Source: Candidatus Poseidoniaceae archaeon (GTDB lineage Archaea > Thermoplasmatota > Poseidoniia > Poseidoniales > Poseidoniaceae). From it: 6,604 bases of DNA. A program made the translations under genes and the position numbers. The DNA lies in the NCBI GenBank assembly GCA_949373265.1, contig CASICT010000037.1, positions 1-6,604 on the forward strand, read 5' to 3'. Below the pieces are notes generated by a model, which was given only the letters and a program-made list of their open reading frames with translations, was not told the DNA's origin and searched no databases. This document shows positions 6,433-6,604 of this stretch, one piece after another (position 1 is the first letter of the stretch; each line of letters starts with the position of its first letter).

Positions 6433-6604
6433 CCCAGATGTTCTACTAATGGATGGCGATTGTGGGTTGTGCACTCGCTCTGCTGTATTTCTACATCCTC
6501 GCCTCAAAGATATCCAAAAGTTAAAATTTATTGCCATTGAAAGTGAGGAGGGGCAAAAGATCATTTCGAACTTCCCTGAAAAAATGCAGCGGGCAGATTC
6601 GGTA
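6425..6604 (+). CDS. DCC-family (DUF393) thiol-disulfide oxidoreductase-like protein, 3' end outside window
   Basis: Sixty codons are visible and the frame is still open at the window edge. The start MVDPDVLLMDGDCGLC is chosen from a well-placed Shine-Dalgarno site and the family pattern. Residues 10-16 read DGDCGLC, the DxxCxxC motif that gives the DCC family its name (C13, C16), followed by TRSAVFL and then the family's predicted strand-turn KLKFIAIESEEGQKI (33-47), where homologues have a 'rF-plqs-eg' block. Full-length DCC proteins are usually about 120-140 residues, so roughly half is missing. The CxxC pair suggests a thioredoxin-like redox role, but substrates are unknown. It is encoded in the +1 frame relative to the DUF2071 gene and overlaps its stop by 8 bases. 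DUF2071 and DCC genes are, as I recall, neighbours in various bacteria too, which supports a shared function and possible horizontal spread. Confidence 0.85.
   Translation, partial: MVDPDVLLMDGDCGLCTRSAVFLHPRLKDIQKLKFIAIESEEGQKIISNFPEKMQRADSV

Noticed and set aside
1..6604. CRISPR array, insertion sequence, tRNA or integration site
   Set aside because: No spaced direct repeats, transposase-like coding sequence, cloverleaf or flanking repeats were seen on reading both strands.

Overview
The window most likely comes from an archaeon, and a planktonic marine euryarchaeon of the Marine Group II (Poseidoniales) kind is my best guess. The reasons are a MutS-like ATPase with the GANSGGKTT / DELEAITEPGAG signatures that I associate with archaeal MutS homologues, a secreted protein ending in an archaeosortase-type (PGF-CTERM-like) anchor, A/T-rich TATA-like elements about 25-28 bases before start codons, and a Shine-Dalgarno site mainly where a gene lies inside an operon. 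The taxonomic placement is inference; there is no rRNA or other phylogenetic marker here.

Layout: (1) positions 1-1734, plus strand, carry a MutS-family ATPase gene whose 5' end lies outside the window. (2) It converges on a minus-strand pair read from about 4528 down to 1796: a small exported PKD-domain protein, then a large exported PhoX/DUF839-family protein with a C-terminal membrane or surface anchor. A small hairpin sits between the converging genes. (3) A short A/T-rich divergent promoter region (about 4529-4623) separates this pair from (4) a plus-strand polytopic membrane protein with an internal two-fold repeat (4624-5529). (5) After a T-rich terminator-like stretch and a 105-base gap comes a plus-strand translationally coupled pair: a DUF2071 (YqjF-like) protein (5635-6432) and the N-terminal part of a DCC-family (DUF393) thiol-disulfide-type protein that overlaps it by 8 bases and runs off the window at 6604.

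The two exported proteins look like one transcription unit working at the cell surface: a PhoX-type beta-propeller, possibly a phosphoester hydrolase, together with a PKD protein that may bind or scaffold. The DUF2071/DCC pair is a second unit of intracellular proteins of unknown role. The membrane protein may be regulated together with, or opposite to, the exported pair through the shared divergent promoter. I see no mobile element, CRISPR array, tRNA, rRNA or integration site. No defence-like or clearly novel multi-gene system is evident; the most unusual items are the non-Tat, C-terminally anchored PhoX-like protein with its PKD partner, and the duplicated membrane protein.
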